21,705 nucleotides of DNA, from assembly GCA_002351705.1 (NCBI GenBank), contig DEHC01000016.1:1-21705 (forward strand), given 5' to 3'. Source of the stretch: Gammaproteobacteria bacterium UBA2810. Lineage in GTDB: Bacteria; Pseudomonadota; Gammaproteobacteria; Enterobacterales; Succinivibrionaceae. This document shows, piece by piece, positions 1 through 8,675 of this stretch. Numbering within the stretch: the stretch's first letter is position 1; the number at the start of each line of letters is the position of its first letter. The notes beneath the pieces were generated by a model. It was not told the DNA's origin, did not search any database, and worked only from the letters and a program-made list of their open reading frames with translations. Position numbers and translations under genes: made by a program.

Positions 1-242
1 AGAAAAAATTTCGGTCCCTCGATACGTTCAAGGTAGTTTTCACCATGATGCTTGTCATCTTCTGCAATAATTTCCCTGTATTTTTTCAAAAGCTCTATAT
101 AGGATTTCCCTTCGTCTGATGACGAAACATCTTTAGTAGTAATTGCCTTCAGTCCTTCACGGAAATTATCTTTCTGCCAGCCAGTGAAATCACGATTACC
201 CAGACTTCCGTACTCTTTCTGCAGTTCATCAAGTTTGCTCAT
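1..242 (-). CDS. Partial gene (N-terminal 80 residues), unknown function, co-transcribed with the SNF2 helicase
   Basis: A minus-strand reading frame starts with ATG at 240-242 and stays open to the left edge, so only the first 80 codons are present. It begins MSKLDELQKEYGSLGNRDF. The start is supported by a strong Shine-Dalgarno sequence (GGGAGGG) that overlaps the end of the upstream helicase gene. Only 2 bp separate it from the helicase stop, so the two are almost certainly one operon and probably act together. The visible part is hydrophilic, rich in Lys and Glu, with no signal peptide or membrane segment. I do not recognise the family. In helicase-led defence operons this position can be held by a methyltransferase, nuclease or accessory protein, but nothing visible here decides between these. 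Confidence 0.75.
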   Translation of the reverse strand, partial: MSKLDELQKEYGSLGNRDFTGWQKDNFREGLKAITTKDVSSSDEGKSYIELLKKYREIIAEDDKHHGENYLERIEGPKFF

Positions 243-244
243 AA

Positions 245-3200
245 TTAGCCCTCCCTGACAGTAACAACTCCGTTCACCAGCAGAGTCATGTATATATCAG
301 CCTTCTGAGACGTTTCTTTTACTGTGGCAGCATCTTTTTCGTATCTTGCGTCAATTTTCTCAAGCTGACTTTTACGCATCATTTTGATATTTTCATTTGA
401 CGTATGTTCAATATGCTGGTTCAGCGTTCTGACTCTGCCTTCGTGAGAATTCGCCAAGCTCTCAAGCCTGAATGCAACCGCGTTATTTACCTCAGTCCGG
501 TACTTTTCCTTTTCCGCGATCCATCTTTGAACATGAATGTCCTCCAAAGACGACCAGTCGAAGTTTCCCCCTTTCATGCTGCAGTCAGCGTCGCAGGCTG
601 ACTCCATAATAGACGGCAGCTCTTTCTCAAGAGTTTCATTCTTACAAACAGTAACAAGCCTGGTGTACGTTTTCATTCCGGTATATTTCCATGCATATAC
701 AGAAAAGGCGTAATCTCCTGGCGGAATTTCATGGGTAAAATGGCGGAGGTGAAGATATGATGTCTCACCGTCTGAAAAGTAAAGTGATGCCTGCCTCGCC
801 AGTGGGTGCATTGCTGTTATGAAAAAGCTCTCACGATGTTCCTTTGCCGCATCTGGATCGAATGTCAACGGATGGTTCGGTTTTGTTCCGCAGAGATAGT
901 TCTCCCATTCGCGCCTCAGCGCGTTTTTCCCTCCGGGAAGCCTGCGCAGCTCGTCCTTCAACGCGCTGCGCACTCTGGCTGAGAGGCGCAGGTTTTTCAT
1001 GGCACCATCACCGATAATGTAAGTTCCCGGTCCGGCCATCTCAGTCAGATAATTTTCTACCAGCTTCTGCAGGCAGTACTGTGAAATCCACGGGCTCTCT
1101 GCCTTTTTGATCTCCTGAGAGACAGTGAATTCAGTAAAGTCGAATCCGAACAGTTCCTTTTCCTCATCCTCAAGGCGGTTAAGCTCCTGAACCTTTCTTA
1201 CCTCATTGTCGGCAATCTGCTCAAGCTTTTCCTTTCTCTCCTCATCAGTCAGAGCTGTGCTGATAGCGATCTTCTCAATGCCTTCTGCAATTTCACCGAG
1301 TATTTTCTCGCAGTCTCCGATATTCCTCTCAAACACTCCTATGCGCATCAGGCAGCGATGGTATATTTCCGCGTCTACTGTCCCCTCAGTTACGACGTTG
1401 TAAATATTGACGACATCGCTCTGCTGACCATGCCTGTCTATTCGTCCTATGCGCTGCTCTATTCTCATCGGATTCCATGGAAGGTCATAGTTAATCATCA
1501 TGTCGCAGAACTGATAGTCCAGACCTTCAGAGCCTACCTCCGTAAAGAGCAGAATATCGATGGCATCAGGATTATCTTTAGGGAGCTCAAACTTGGCTTT
1601 TAATCTGTAGCGATCCTCATCCTTTACGCTTCCGTCAATCTGCTCAACGCGGAATCCAAGTTTTGTAAGCCTGCTCCTCAGATAGCCGAGCGTATGTCTG
1701 AATGTGCTGAACAGCATGATTTTGTTGTTCTGCATTTCCTGCTTCTGGCGGATGATCTTCAGGGTCTCATCGAATTTCGGATCCTCATCAGGCAGCCTGC
1801 CAGCCATATCGAGCAGCTTTTTTGCCATTGCTGATATTGCATTGCCGGCCTCTCCGTCAAAAACAGATAAATCCACTTCAGGATCGTCATACACCTGCTG
1901 GATCCGGTGTTCTATGATGTCCTTTATATGAGGCGCAAGACCAAAGACACAGCTGGCGGCCTGTCTGGTGATTGTGCTCATCATGAACCTGACATTGTCG
2001 GTATCATGCAGTGCAGAAAGCACCTCACTCTCAAAATTCAGAAGCTCGTCATAGAGAATCTGCTGGTAGCCGGTGAACTCGACAGAAACAGTATGAGTCC
2101 GCCTGACACAGAAATCCTGAATGTCCCTCCTCCTTGTGCGGCTCAGCATCACGGCAAAGCTGTGAAGCGATTCAATATCAGAAATGAGCCTTATCCTCTC
2201 TTCCCTGTCTATTTCAGGAGCCTCAAGCCTCCTCAGAATATCGTCATAGAGCGGATTTTCGACAATAACATCTTTGCCCCATTGCGTTTTCCGAACTCTC
2301 CGAAGCTCAGCTGCGGCCTTTCCGGCCCAGCCGTCACCGGCAGACCTTATCAGATGCACAGATTTTGAAATGTATGCATTCGGCTCAGACATCATCTTGA
2401 ACGTGTTCTGATCGATGACAATGTCAGGGCGGAGAACATTCAGAATGGTGAACAGGTCATTATCGCTGGTCTGGATGGGCGTGGCTGTAAGCATAATCAC
2501 GGCATCTGCATGATCACAGAAATACTTTGTGCATTTGTAGGCGAATGCCTTATCCTTATCCATGCTACCGTTTCTGATGTGATGAGCCTCATCAACTATC
2601 ACCAAATCGAAATGGGGCTCTGGATCAAGTTCGGAAAGGCCGAATGTCCTGAATCTTTTATCCTTCTGTCCGTTATATGCCCTAGCATCCAAGATTGAAT
2701 AGGGAATAATCACCTTACCGTAACGTGATGGCCATTCTCCATCACGGTCTGTATCCGAGATAATCTGCCGGAGCGCTGAACCATCTAGCGGAACAAACTC
2801 CTCATCAAAACGTTTCATCTCCAGTTCCCATTTGCGCTCGGCAACCAGAGGTCTCGGGCATATCACAACTACACGGTTCAGATCAGTGCGGGCCTCAAGC
2901 TCCTTGATCACAAGACCTGCCTCTATGGTTTTTCCGACTCCCACGCTGTCGGCAATCAGTATGCGCGGCTCATCGGAATGTATCATCTTGAGCGCCGGTC
3001 TGAACTGGTACGGAACGAAGTCAATCCTGGCGGCATTCAGTGAATAGAGGTTCTGTGACGAGGGATTGTTAATCTGATATGCGGTAAGGAAACTCCTTAC
3101 CCTGTCAATTCCGACCCAGTTATACCCGGCGCTCTCCTCAACAGGAGCAATCTGCCCTGTAAAAAAGTTCTGGACTGAATTGTTGACAAAAACGCCATAC

Positions 3201-3817
3201 TTAACTATTGGTCCGATATTCTTTACCGAAACAACAATGCCCCTTGTCTCAGGCGAGGCAACAAGGTAAACAAGGCTGTTCTCATGAATATCTCCAACCT
3301 TGCTTTTTCCTGGCGTTTTATCTTCTATACAAGAGCGATCCGGACCGGGCATTGCAGCAATTCCGGACCGGCCTATATCAAGGATGAGCTTTTCAATATC
3401 CTCACATACTGACTGGTTTCCTCCGGTCATCCCGAGGAATTTCCTGATAGTGGAAAGATCATGAACTACTGAATCCTTGTCAGGAATATCTGAGCTGCGG
3501 TGCGACCAGCTGTCATCGATGTAAATCATTTCCCTGACAGTCTCCCGTCCTATGCTCGGAAGGCTAGCTGCAGCGCTGAGGTCATACCACGATTTGCTTG
3601 CAACTCTAAGAAGCGCAGCAAAATCTAGATCAGACAATTTCGCAAAACCATTCGAAACAGCACAATCACGCTGTGCAGGACTAAGGCTGCCGAGGACACA
3701 GTCTTCCCACCAGTCTTTTTCTGTCTTTGGGAGCAGGATGCTCAGCCAGTTCGCAAGTGAAAGGGAGGACTCATGAAGAAATGAGCTGAAACTGCTGATT
3801 ACCTGATGTGCATCCAT
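245..3817 (-). CDS. RapA/HepA-like SNF2-family helicase, probable defence or DNA-processing ATPase
   Basis: The protein has 1190 aa and starts at ATG 3815-3817; the ribosome site is weak. Residues about 180-270 form a beta-rich region ahead of the motor, placed as in RapA. The SNF2 motor follows: Walker A GVGKT (293-297), DEAH (409-412), TATP (444-447), and a helicase C lobe ending in the motif VI stretch QRIGRIDR (788-795). The last 350 residues are charged, probably partly coiled coil, with no domain I can name. It is longer than RapA (968 aa in E. coli) and its flanking regions differ, so it is not the transcription recycling factor itself. SNF2 proteins of this build include phage-defence helicases such as DrmD of DISARM and DpdE of the 7-deazapurine DNA system; membership in either is not shown. 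The gene is more AT-rich than its neighbours, which suggests horizontal acquisition. Its 3' end is tightly coupled to the partial gene at 1-242. Confidence 0.85.
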   Translation of the reverse strand: MDAHQVISSFSSFLHESSLSLANWLSILLPKTEKDWWEDCVLGSLSPAQRDCAVSNGFAKLSDLDFAALLRVASKSWYDLSAAASLPSIGRETVREMIYIDDSWSHRSSDIPDKDSVVHDLSTIRKFLGMTGGNQSVCEDIEKLILDIGRSGIAAMPGPDRSCIEDKTPGKSKVGDIHENSLVYLVASPETRGIVVSVKNIGPIVKYGVFVNNSVQNFFTGQIAPVEESAGYNWVGIDRVRSFLTAYQINNPSSQNLYSLNAARIDFVPYQFRPALKMIHSDEPRILIADSVGVGKTIEAGLVIKELEARTDLNRVVVICPRPLVAERKWELEMKRFDEEFVPLDGSALRQIISDTDRDGEWPSRYGKVIIPYSILDARAYNGQKDKRFRTFGLSELDPEPHFDLVIVDEAHHIRNGSMDKDKAFAYKCTKYFCDHADAVIMLTATPIQTSDNDLFTILNVLRPDIVIDQNTFKMMSEPNAYISKSVHLIRSAGDGWAGKAAAELRRVRKTQWGKDVIVENPLYDDILRRLEAPEIDREERIRLISDIESLHSFAVMLSRTRRRDIQDFCVRRTHTVSVEFTGYQQILYDELLNFESEVLSALHDTDNVRFMMSTITRQAASCVFGLAPHIKDIIEHRIQQVYDDPEVDLSVFDGEAGNAISAMAKKLLDMAGRLPDEDPKFDETLKIIRQKQEMQNNKIMLFSTFRHTLGYLRSRLTKLGFRVEQIDGSVKDEDRYRLKAKFELPKDNPDAIDILLFTEVGSEGLDYQFCDMMINYDLPWNPMRIEQRIGRIDRHGQQSDVVNIYNVVTEGTVDAEIYHRCLMRIGVFERNIGDCEKILGEIAEGIEKIAISTALTDEERKEKLEQIADNEVRKVQELNRLEDEEKELFGFDFTEFTVSQEIKKAESPWISQYCLQKLVENYLTEMAGPGTYIIGDGAMKNLRLSARVRSALKDELRRLPGGKNALRREWENYLCGTKPNHPLTFDPDAAKEHRESFFITAMHPLARQASLYFSDGETSYLHLRHFTHEIPPGDYAFSVYAWKYTGMKTYTRLVTVCKNETLEKELPSIMESACDADCSMKGGNFDWSSLEDIHVQRWIAEKEKYRTEVNNAVAFRLESLANSHEGRVRTLNQHIEHTSNENIKMMRKSQLEKIDARYEKDAATVKETSQKADIYMTLLVNGVVTVREG

Positions 3818-4070
3818 ATGGCAACGGAATTCTTAGTGAAAAACAATGACAGTGGCTTAGTAATTATTCAAAATTGACAGACTTACAGGGAAAACAATTT
3901 TTTTAAAGTGTTAAGCGCAACGCAAAACACACAGGACATGAAGCTAATTGTGCGTCAAATCCTGACCATAGGCTGACAGCACAATGGCAAAAGAAGGCCT
4001 CAGTCTGCTGCTGCCCCTGAATCCCAGGAAAGCAGGAATGAAAAGTGAGACAGCCGGTACTGTTGTCTTA
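3818..4070. other. AT-rich intergenic region upstream of the helicase
   Basis: No convincing gene or tRNA is visible here. The first 130 bases are AT-rich and must carry the minus-strand helicase promoter. The best -10 candidate is AATAAT at 3863-3868 (minus strand), but it has no good -35 at 17 bp. A plus-strand TTGACA at 3874-3879 lacks a -10 partner and a gene to drive. Base composition shifts to the GC-rich pattern of the rest of the window across this interval, so it may be the boundary of an acquired segment. I found no flanking direct repeats. Confidence 0.5.
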
Positions 4071-4074
4071 GAAG

Positions 4075-4114
4075 CAAAAAGGCCGCGGGGAGGAGCATTT
4101 CCAACCCGCGGCCT
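4075..4114 (-). terminator. Rho-independent terminator of the nqr operon
   Basis: A 10-bp perfect stem (AGGCCGCGGG at 4080-4089 pairing with CCCGCGGCCT at 4105-4114) encloses a 15-nt loop. Read on the minus strand it is followed directly by TTTTTG. It lies 28 bp after the nqrF stop codon and closes the nqr operon. The other side carries CTTTATTTTT on the plus strand, so it could work in both directions. Confidence 0.9.
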
Positions 4115-4142
4115 GCTTTATTTTTGAGACCTGACTGTCTGA

Positions 4143-5366
4143 TTAACCGCCGAAGTTATCGTACAGAATGTTGTCATCCTCGACGCCAAGGCTGTGCAGC
4201 ATCTTTACAGCGGCCTTGCTCATCATCGGAGGTCCGCACATGTAGTACTCACAGTCCTCAGGATTCTTGTGGTTCTTCAGGTACATCTCGCAGAGAACGT
4301 CACTGATGAATCCGGTAGGGCCGGTCCACTTGTCCTCAGGCTGAGGATCGGACAGAGCAACGTGCCAGGTGAAGTTAGGGAACTCCTCGGCAAGCTTGTT
4401 GAAGTCGTCGGTGTAGAACATCTCGGAGAGCGAGCGCGCGCCGTACCAGAAGCTGATCTTGCGCTTGGTGTGGAGACGCTTGAGCTGATCGAAGATGTGC
4501 GAGCGCATCGGAGCCATTCCGGCGCCGCCGCCGATGAAGACCATCTCGTTCTCGGTATCGCGGGCGAAGAACTCGCCGAACGGTCCGGAGATGGTGACCT
4601 TGTCACCGGGCTTGAGCGACCAGATGTAAGAGGACATCTGGCCGGTCGGAACGTTCTTGCCGCGAGGAGGGGTCGCGATACGGACATCAAGCATGATGAT
4701 GCCCTTCTCTGACGGGTAGTTCGCCATGGAGTACGCGCGCATGATCGGGTGATCAACATGCGACTCCAGCTTGAAGAATCCGAAATGCTCCCATGCGGGT
4801 CTGAAGCGCTCGTCGATATCGAAGTCGCTGTACTTGACATCGTAGGCAGGAGCCTCGATCTGGATGTAGCCGCCGGCGCGGAAAGGAACTTCCTCTCCCT
4901 CGGGAAGCTGAACCTTGAGCTCCTTGATGAACGTTGCGACGTTCCTGTTGGAGATGACGGTGCACTCCCACTTCTTGACGCCGAATACGCTGTCAGGAAC
5001 ACGGATGTCCATGTCGCCCTTGACGCTTACCTGGCACGCGAGCCTCATGCCAGCCTTGAGCTGCTTCTTGTTGAGGTGCGAGTACTCGACAGGGAGCGGA
5101 TCGCCGCCGCCTGAGAGCACCGTGCACTTGCACTGTCCGCAGCTGCCCTTTCCGCCGCACGCGGACGGAATGAAGATCTGCTTCGCAGCAAGGGTGCTGA
5201 GCAGCTTGCCGCCGGCCGGAACCGTAACGGTCTTGTCAGGATCGCCGTTGATCTTTATCGTTACATCGCCGGTGTTGACGAGCTTGGCCCTCGCAATGAG
5301 GATGCAGGCTACCAGCACCACGATGATGGCGACAAACATCAGAACGCCGAGAAATACTGTTTCCAT
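4143..5366 (-). CDS. nqrF: Na+-translocating NADH:quinone oxidoreductase subunit F (NADH dehydrogenase, FAD and 2Fe-2S)
   Basis: This is the electron-input subunit of Na+-NQR. It oxidises NADH on the cytoplasmic side and passes electrons through FAD and a 2Fe-2S centre to the membrane subunits. The 407-aa protein has one N-terminal membrane helix (about 5-27), then a ferredoxin domain with Cys70, Cys76, Cys79 and Cys111 in the same register as Vibrio NqrF. The FAD motif RAYS lies at 210-213. The NADH-binding part carries GGGAGMAPMR and a CGPP motif, and the chain ends in the typical FGG. It starts with ATG, and a GGGAG ribosome site lies in the 12-bp gap after nqrE. It is the last gene of the operon. 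Neither apbE nor nqrM follows it, although one or both do in several other genomes. Confidence 0.98.
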   Translation of the reverse strand: METVFLGVLMFVAIIVVLVACILIARAKLVNTGDVTIKINGDPDKTVTVPAGGKLLSTLAAKQIFIPSACGGKGSCGQCKCTVLSGGGDPLPVEYSHLNKKQLKAGMRLACQVSVKGDMDIRVPDSVFGVKKWECTVISNRNVATFIKELKVQLPEGEEVPFRAGGYIQIEAPAYDVKYSDFDIDERFRPAWEHFGFFKLESHVDHPIMRAYSMANYPSEKGIIMLDVRIATPPRGKNVPTGQMSSYIWSLKPGDKVTISGPFGEFFARDTENEMVFIGGGAGMAPMRSHIFDQLKRLHTKRKISFWYGARSLSEMFYTDDFNKLAEEFPNFTWHVALSDPQPEDKWTGPTGFISDVLCEMYLKNHKNPEDCEYYMCGPPMMSKAAVKMLHSLGVEDDNILYDNFGG

Positions 5367-5378
5367 TTCCTGCGCTCC

Positions 5379-5975
5379 CTAAATCTGAATACCGGAGAAC
5401 GACATGAACGCGATGGCCATGAGTCCTGCGGTAATAAAGGTGATTCCGAGTCCGCGGAGTCCCGCAGGAACGTCGGAGTACTTGAGTCTCTCACGGATTG
5501 CCGCCATGAGCACCAGGGCAAGAGCCCAGCTGAGGCCTGAGCCGAAGCCGTATACAACGGACTCGGCAAAGTCGTACTCACGCTGCACCATGAAGGAAAC
5601 GCCGGCGAAAATCGCGCAGTTTACGGTGATGAGCGGCAGGAAGATACCCAGCGTGTTGTAGAGGGCCGGGAAGTACTTGTCGAGGATCATCTCGAGGATC
5701 TGCACGATGGCCGCGATTACGGCAATGTAGGTGATGAACCCGAGGAACGAGAGGTCAATGCCCTGCACCAGAGCGTCAGGCTTCAGTACATAGGTATAGA
5801 CCAGGTTGTTCATGGGGACGGCCAGGATCTGGACGAACACCACTGCAACGCCGAGGCCGATAGCGGTCTTGACGGTCTTCGATACGGCAAGGAAGGTGCA
5901 CATGCCGATGAAGAATGCGAGAGCGAGGTTCTCGATGAAAACCGATCTCACAAAAAGGCTGATGTAATGTTCCAT
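5379..5975 (-). CDS. nqrE: Na+-NQR subunit E (membrane subunit)
   Basis: NqrE is a small integral membrane subunit of Na+-NQR. With NqrD it forms an inverted pair that holds an iron-sulfur centre in the membrane and takes part in Na+ gating. The 198-aa length is the family norm and the chain is made of about six hydrophobic helices. The cluster ligand cysteines are present at Cys26 and Cys120, the same positions as in Vibrio. The start is ATG with an AGGAGG site, and only 3 bp separate it from the nqrD stop, which indicates tight co-translation. Confidence 0.97.
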   Translation of the reverse strand: MEHYISLFVRSVFIENLALAFFIGMCTFLAVSKTVKTAIGLGVAVVFVQILAVPMNNLVYTYVLKPDALVQGIDLSFLGFITYIAVIAAIVQILEMILDKYFPALYNTLGIFLPLITVNCAIFAGVSFMVQREYDFAESVVYGFGSGLSWALALVLMAAIRERLKYSDVPAGLRGLGITFITAGLMAIAFMSFSGIQI

Positions 5976-5978
5976 CTA

Positions 5979-6635
5979 TCAGTCCTCCTGAATCTTGAAT
6001 TCTTCAGGCTCATCCTGATCAGGGAACTTCGCGCGGAGAGCCCAGATCAGAAGGCCGATGATGAAGAAGGCGCTGGGCGGCATTACGAGAAGGCCGCAGG
6101 GAACATACCAGCCGCCGTTGTTGACGGTGGGAAGTATGGTGAGCCCGAACCAGGTGCCTGAGCCGAGGATCTCGCGGATGGTGCCGACGACAAGGAGAAC
6201 CATGCCGTAGCCGAATCCGTTGGCGAGGCCGTCAATGAAAGACAGCTTCGGCGAATACTTCATTGCGAATGCCTCTGCGCGGCCCATTACGATACAGTTC
6301 GTGATGATGAGTCCGACGTAGACGGAAAGCTGCTTCGAGAGGTCATATGAGAATGCCTTGAGCAGCTGGTCAACCACGATAACGAGAGACGCGATGATGG
6401 TCATCTGCACGATGATGCGCACTGCGCCCGGGATCCAGTTCCTTATGCAGGAAATCAGGAAGCTCGAGCAGGCGGTTACCAGCGAGACGCTGATTGCCAT
6501 GATGAGCGCGGTCTGCATGCTCGAGGTGACAGCGAGTGACGAGCAGACGCCGAGAACCTGAAGCATGATCGGGTTCATCTTGAAGAACGGTCTGGTGAAG
6601 ACCTCCTTCGAGGTTAAAACTTCTTCTGCAGCCAT
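5979..6635 (-). CDS. nqrD: Na+-NQR subunit D (membrane subunit)
   Basis: NqrD is the membrane partner and structural homologue of NqrE in Na+-NQR. The 218-aa protein has a short charged N-terminus and about six membrane helices. The expected cysteines are Cys31 and Cys114 (in TNCIVMGRAEA), two positions later than in Vibrio because of a slightly longer N-terminus. The ATG overlaps the nqrC stop by one base (TAATG), and the ribosome site AAGGAGGG lies within the end of nqrC, so translation is coupled. Confidence 0.97.
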   Translation of the reverse strand: MAAEEVLTSKEVFTRPFFKMNPIMLQVLGVCSSLAVTSSMQTALIMAISVSLVTACSSFLISCIRNWIPGAVRIIVQMTIIASLVIVVDQLLKAFSYDLSKQLSVYVGLIITNCIVMGRAEAFAMKYSPKLSFIDGLANGFGYGMVLLVVGTIREILGSGTWFGLTILPTVNNGGWYVPCGLLVMPPSAFFIIGLLIWALRAKFPDQDEPEEFKIQED

Positions 6636-7432
6636 TACTTACTGCCCTCCTTGAGAGACGCGAGGTATTTCTGATAGCCGTCAGAGCCGAGCCAGTACTT
6701 GATCTGATTGTCAACGCCGCGGCTCGTGAGGGTTGCTCCCGAGATTCCGTCAACGTCGAAATCCTTGTCCTGGGCCTTGCCGTACTTGGTGACCTTGAGC
6801 TTCATGGTCCCGTCATCAGCATAGACCTTGCGGCCGTCCCACTTGGCTCTCCACTTCGGGTTGGTAACCTCTCCGCCGAGTCCTGCGGTCTCGCCCTGAT
6901 CATAGTAGATGATGCCCTTCACGGTGTTCCCGTCAGGAGCAACGGCGAGGTAGCCGTACATGGTCGACCAGAGGCCCTGTCCGTAGAACGGAAGAATTAC
7001 CGAGTCCTTTGAGGTGTAGACCGGCATGTACTTTGAGCGGAGGCGGATGCCTGCCACGTCATTCTCAGCCTTGACCTCATAGGTGCAGTTGGGGTTCTTG
7101 GCCGCAGACTTGAAGTCGAAGCTGTCGGCGTCGCCGGTTACGCAGGCCTTCTTGCCGAGAGCCTTCTCGGCAGCGAGGTCAACGGGCTTGCCTGTGGACA
7201 GGTCGATGATCTGGGTCTTGATGTTCTTCTTGAAGCTGTCAGCGACGGAGGATCCTGAATCAACGCTGATTCCGGCAACCTCGAGAATGTTCTTCTGCAT
7301 GTCAGTCGCCTTGGCGCGTGCCTGCACGGGGTGCAGCGCAACAGCGGCTCCGGCAACGAAAATGGAGCAGACAAGGCAGAGAGCGGTCACAACAGCGAAG
7401 GTCTTTCCGACCGTATTTACATTATTTGCCAC
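6635..7432 (-). CDS. nqrC: Na+-NQR subunit C (covalent FMN subunit)
   Basis: NqrC carries an FMN attached by a phosphoester bond to a threonine and relays electrons at the periplasmic face. The 265-aa protein has one N-terminal membrane helix (about 11-33) and a soluble domain. The flavinylation motif SGATLTS is present, with Thr234 as the attachment residue. The start is GTG at 7430-7432, overlapping the nqrB end by 11 bp, with a GGAG site upstream. Attachment of FMN needs the flavin transferase ApbE, which must be encoded elsewhere because it is not in this window. Confidence 0.97.
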   Translation of the reverse strand: MANNVNTVGKTFAVVTALCLVCSIFVAGAAVALHPVQARAKATDMQKNILEVAGISVDSGSSVADSFKKNIKTQIIDLSTGKPVDLAAEKALGKKACVTGDADSFDFKSAAKNPNCTYEVKAENDVAGIRLRSKYMPVYTSKDSVILPFYGQGLWSTMYGYLAVAPDGNTVKGIIYYDQGETAGLGGEVTNPKWRAKWDGRKVYADDGTMKLKVTKYGKAQDKDFDVDGISGATLTSRGVDNQIKYWLGSDGYQKYLASLKEGSK

Positions 7433-8669
7433 GAGCTATTCTCCGCTTAACATTCAGTTCCTTGACAACGTAGTCAATGATCGGGGCGCACATGTTGGCG
7501 AAGAGGATCGCAAGCATCATGCCCTCCGGATATGCCGGATTGACAACGCGGATAAGAACGACCATGCAGCCGATCAGGATGCCGTATGCCCACTTGCCCT
7601 TCTTGGTGAAGGAGGAGGTGACAGGATCAGTTGCCATGAAGACCGTTCCGAAGGCGAAGCCTCCGAGGACGAAGTGCCAGTAGAACGGCATCATCATGAT
7701 GGAGGATGCGGCCATGTGCTGGGAGCTTCCGTATACGTTGAAGAGCAGCGATACGGCAGTTGCGCCGAGCAGGATTCCGCAGATGATTCTCCAGGAGATG
7801 ACGCGCATCATGAGGAGGACGACCATTCCAACGCAGATGAGGAGAGTCGAGCCCTCGCCGATGGCGCCCGGCATGTTGCCGAGGAAGCAGTCCATCCAGG
7901 AAAGGCTGTCGCCGGTTGCGGAATTGACAAGCTGGTTGTCGCCGAGGCCTGCTGCCCACTGGGAGAGGGGGGTGGCGCCGGAGAAGGCGTCATTGTTGGT
8001 TGCAACCCAGACCACGTCGCCGGAGATGTTCTTCGGATAGGCGAAGAACAGGAACGCACGTCCTGCGAGAGCGGGGTTCATGAAGTTCATGCCGGTGCCG
8101 CCGAAGAGCTCCTTGGCGATAAGCACGCCGAAGGTGATTCCGAGGGCTGCCTGATAGAGAGGCAGGGTGGGCGGAACAATCATGGCGAAGAAGAGGGAGG
8201 TTACGAAGAATCCCTCGTTGACCGGCTTCTTCTTGAGGACGCAGAACAGGATTTCCCAGAACGCGCCGACGATGAAGCTGACGATGTAAATCGGCAGGAA
8301 ATAGCACAGGCCGATTACGAGCTTCGAGTAGATCATGCCATGCTGCAGATCAGCGCCGAGGAGCTGGGCAAGCCAGAGCTGCCAGTGGTTGCTGATCGAG
8401 ACGGCAGCGTCGCTGTTGGCGCCGATGGAGTTATTTCCGACGTTCCACAGACCCCAGAAGAGGACAGGGAGCGCTGCGAGGAATACCATGATGATGATGC
8501 GCTTGAAGTCGGCGCTGTCACGCACATGGGTCTTCGTGGTCGGCTTGGTTGTGTCGCCGAGCTGGTAGGCGAAGGTAAGCGCGCCTTCATAGAGGGGATA
8601 GAGCTTCGAAAGCTTTCCACCTTCCTTGAAGAGCGGTGCGGCCTTGTCAAATAAAGTCTTGAGTCCCAT
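7422..8669 (-). CDS. nqrB: Na+-NQR subunit B (membrane subunit, covalent FMN, riboflavin and quinone site)
   Basis: NqrB is the largest membrane subunit and contains the Na+ path, a covalent FMN and riboflavin, and takes part in ubiquinone reduction. The 415-aa length matches the family. An amphipathic N-terminus (1-50) is followed by about ten hydrophobic helices. The flavinylation motif SGAT is seen with Thr233 as the acceptor. The start is ATG at 8667-8669, 6 bp after the nqrA stop, with a strong AAGGAGGG ribosome site placed at the end of nqrA. An open frame of 523 codons runs antisense over nqrB and nqrC but is a composition artefact. Confidence 0.98.
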   Translation of the reverse strand: MGLKTLFDKAAPLFKEGGKLSKLYPLYEGALTFAYQLGDTTKPTTKTHVRDSADFKRIIIMVFLAALPVLFWGLWNVGNNSIGANSDAAVSISNHWQLWLAQLLGADLQHGMIYSKLVIGLCYFLPIYIVSFIVGAFWEILFCVLKKKPVNEGFFVTSLFFAMIVPPTLPLYQAALGITFGVLIAKELFGGTGMNFMNPALAGRAFLFFAYPKNISGDVVWVATNNDAFSGATPLSQWAAGLGDNQLVNSATGDSLSWMDCFLGNMPGAIGEGSTLLICVGMVVLLMMRVISWRIICGILLGATAVSLLFNVYGSSQHMAASSIMMMPFYWHFVLGGFAFGTVFMATDPVTSSFTKKGKWAYGILIGCMVVLIRVVNPAYPEGMMLAILFANMCAPIIDYVVKELNVKRRIARGK

Positions 8670-8675
8670 GAGCGG

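Noticed and set aside
245..3817. Calling the SNF2 helicase RapA
   Set aside because: The motor and a preceding beta-rich region are RapA-like, but the protein is over 200 aa longer, the flanks differ, and it sits in an operon with an unknown gene.
3874..3906. Plus-strand TTGACA in the helicase upstream gap as a promoter
   Set aside because: There is no acceptable -10 at 16-18 bp and no gene in that direction before the antisense side of nqrF.
7083..8654. 523-codon open frame on the plus strand
   Set aside because: It lies antisense to nqrB and nqrC, which have unmistakable family sequence. Its translation is a His/Glu/Gly-rich low-complexity product of GC-rich codon complementarity.
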